6,052 nt of DNA, taken from NCBI GenBank assembly GCA_013349725.1, contig DUZB01000124.1, positions 1 to 6,052 on the forward strand, written 5' to 3'. A program made the position numbers and the translations under genes. Under the pieces are notes generated by a model, which was not told the DNA's origin, did no database searches, and worked only from the letters and a program-made list of their open reading frames with translations. The DNA comes from Deltaproteobacteria bacterium. GTDB lineage: Bacteria > Desulfobacterota > DSM-4660 > Desulfatiglandales > Desulfatiglandaceae. Positions 4,961-6,052 of the stretch are shown here, one piece after another (position 1 is the first letter of the stretch; every line of letters begins with the position of its first letter).

Positions 4961-6052
4961 TCAAATCCTCTCGTAAATTTTTCTGTCGCGGTCCTGCAGA
5001 TACAGGTGGGTATAGGCCCCGTTGCCGCCTTCACGAAACCATTCAACCCCCTGATCTCGACAGGCTTTGCATGCCCCCCTTGGAATCTGAACGGCCAGAA
5101 TATGCTGCCCAAGGCTGGATGTGGAGACGGTGGAAAGGACCCCTGCGCAGCGCCTGCAGCTTCTTATTTTTTCGTGCTGCCGCTCGTGGATGTTGTCCGT
5201 GTCGTAGAAAATGTCCCGCGCCCTTTCCACGATCTCTCCCTCGGCAATCTCCCTCTTTTCCAGGCCTTTTTTCAGAAATTTTTCTTCTATGTTATCCGAA
5301 ATTTGCTCGATTTGCCGCGTGACAATCGGCGATTGAGGCCGGTAATCGGTATCGTAGTTCGGTTCCTTTACAAAGGATGTATCCAGGCCGGCCATGGCCA
5401 TGATGATGCCCACATTCACATAGGGGAGGGCATCTTCCACCGCGTACCCTCCTTCCAGGACCGCGATGTGCGGTCTGAGCTGCGCGTTCAGCAGGGCGTA
5501 TCCGCGGGCGGAGAAGTTCATGTTGGTAATGGGGTCATTGAAATGATTATCCTGGCCTGCTGAATTGACGACCAGTTCAGGCCGGAATTGATCCAGAAGA
5601 GGCATAACGAGCCTGTCCATCACGTAAAGAAAGCCTGCTTCCCCTGTTTCAGGCGGCAGCGGAATGTTAACGGTGGTTCCCCTGGCATTGGGTCCCCCCG
5701 CTTCATTAGGGAAACCGGATCCCGGATAAAGGGTGCGCCCATCCTGGTGTATGGAAATGAACAGGGTGTCCGGGTCATGCCAGTAGATGTCCTGGGTTCC
5801 GTCTCCATGGTGGCAGTCCGTATCCACGATGGCGACCCTGCGAATGCCATATTTCTCGCGGATATATTCTACCATGACCGCTTCTATATTGATGTTGCAG
5901 AATCCCCGGTTTCCATGAACCACTTTCATGGCGTGGTGTCCAGGGGGCCGTACGAGGGCAAACGCGCTTTCCACCTCCCCTTTCATAACGGCATCTGCAG
6001 CCACAAGGCAGCCGCCCGCGGAGATGAGGTGGCTCTCGGTCGTAACGGCGGC
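4961..6052 (-). CDS. Histone-deacetylase-family zinc hydrolase with four-cysteine C-terminal extension (5' end outside the window)
   Basis: The visible 363 residues are open to the window edge (AAVTTESHLISAGG ...), so the N-terminus is missing; the GTG at 6004 is internal, not the start. Arginase/deacetylase-fold motifs are intact: RPPGHHA with the catalytic His pair H39-H40, VDTDCHHGDGT with D79 and H81 as zinc ligands, SAGQDNH with D168 as third zinc ligand, and EGGY with the catalytic-type Y203. It should hydrolyse an acetylated amine, such as acetyl-lysine on a protein (as AcuC does on acetyl-CoA synthetase) or an acetylpolyamine (as AphA does); the sequence alone does not decide. After the catalytic domain (to ~residue 225) comes a charged, probably helical linker, then a C-terminal segment with CRRC (C299, C302) and CKAC (C328, C331), a likely zinc-binding or redox knuckle absent from minimal bacterial deacetylases. 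The GFCNINIEA stretch departs from the usual GFCxFNN. It is the upstream gene of a two-gene operon with the 146-aa gene. Confidence 0.93.
   Translation of the reverse strand, partial: AAVTTESHLISAGGCLVAADAVMKGEVESAFALVRPPGHHAMKVVHGNRGFCNINIEAVMVEYIREKYGIRRVAIVDTDCHHGDGTQDIYWHDPDTLFISIHQDGRTLYPGSGFPNEAGGPNARGTTVNIPLPPETGEAGFLYVMDRLVMPLLDQFRPELVVNSAGQDNHFNDPITNMNFSARGYALLNAQLRPHIAVLEGGYAVEDALPYVNVGIIMAMAGLDTSFVKEPNYDTDYRPQSPIVTRQIEQISDNIEEKFLKKGLEKREIAEGEIVERARDIFYDTDNIHERQHEKIRSCRRCAGVLSTVSTSSLGQHILAVQIPRGACKACRDQGVEWFREGGNGAYTHLYLQDRDRKIYERI

Noticed and set aside
4784..5563. Long + strand open frame (259 codons) opposite the deacetylase and 146-aa genes
   Set aside because: It is antisense to two genes with clear motifs and SD sites, has low-complexity Pro/Phe-rich translation, and resembles no family. 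It is a GC-driven shadow frame.

Overview
The window looks like part of a chromosome or metagenomic contig from a sulfate-reducer-like deltaproteobacterium (Desulfobacterota). This is inferred from the style of the proteins: a PAS/DUF294 fusion, a short CheY-like regulator, and a receiver fragment of the DMTMPHMTG...CTGYS type common in that phylum's hybrid kinases. No rRNA or other marker gene is present, so the assignment is tentative.

Layout. Positions 1-127 are an AT-rich non-coding leader with a GATTAN hexamer tandem repeat and a strong Shine-Dalgarno site. A stand-alone receiver-domain response regulator follows on the + strand (128-499). It ends 5 nt from the stop codon of a convergent minus-strand gene (505-2745), which encodes a PAS domain, a degenerate histidine-kinase-like core and a C-terminal DUF294/DUF294_C nucleotidyltransferase-like module. 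Upstream of that gene, on the same strand, lie a 5'-truncated receiver-domain remnant (2769-3023) and a complete PAS-HisKA-HATPase sensor kinase (3044-4123). A 374-nt non-coding gap (4124-4497) holds one clean hairpin and two copies of a small hairpin-forming repeat. The right end is a two-gene minus-strand operon: a class I/II-type histone-deacetylase-family zinc hydrolase with a four-cysteine C-terminal extension (4961 to beyond the window edge), then a 146-aa protein of unknown function (4498-4938).

Together this is a signalling neighbourhood (sensor kinase, receivers, PAS/nucleotidyltransferase protein) beside a lysine-deacetylase-like enzyme. DUF294 proteins are often found near acetate uptake and activation genes, and AcuC-type deacetylases act on acetyl-CoA synthetase, so a shared link to acetate or protein acetylation is possible. 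No acetate gene is visible here, so this stays a hypothesis.

The left part (about 1-3040) is visibly more AT-rich, in codon third positions too, than the kinase and deacetylase genes on the right. The change falls close to the kinase/receiver-remnant boundary, which may be a deletion or rearrangement scar or an assembly join.
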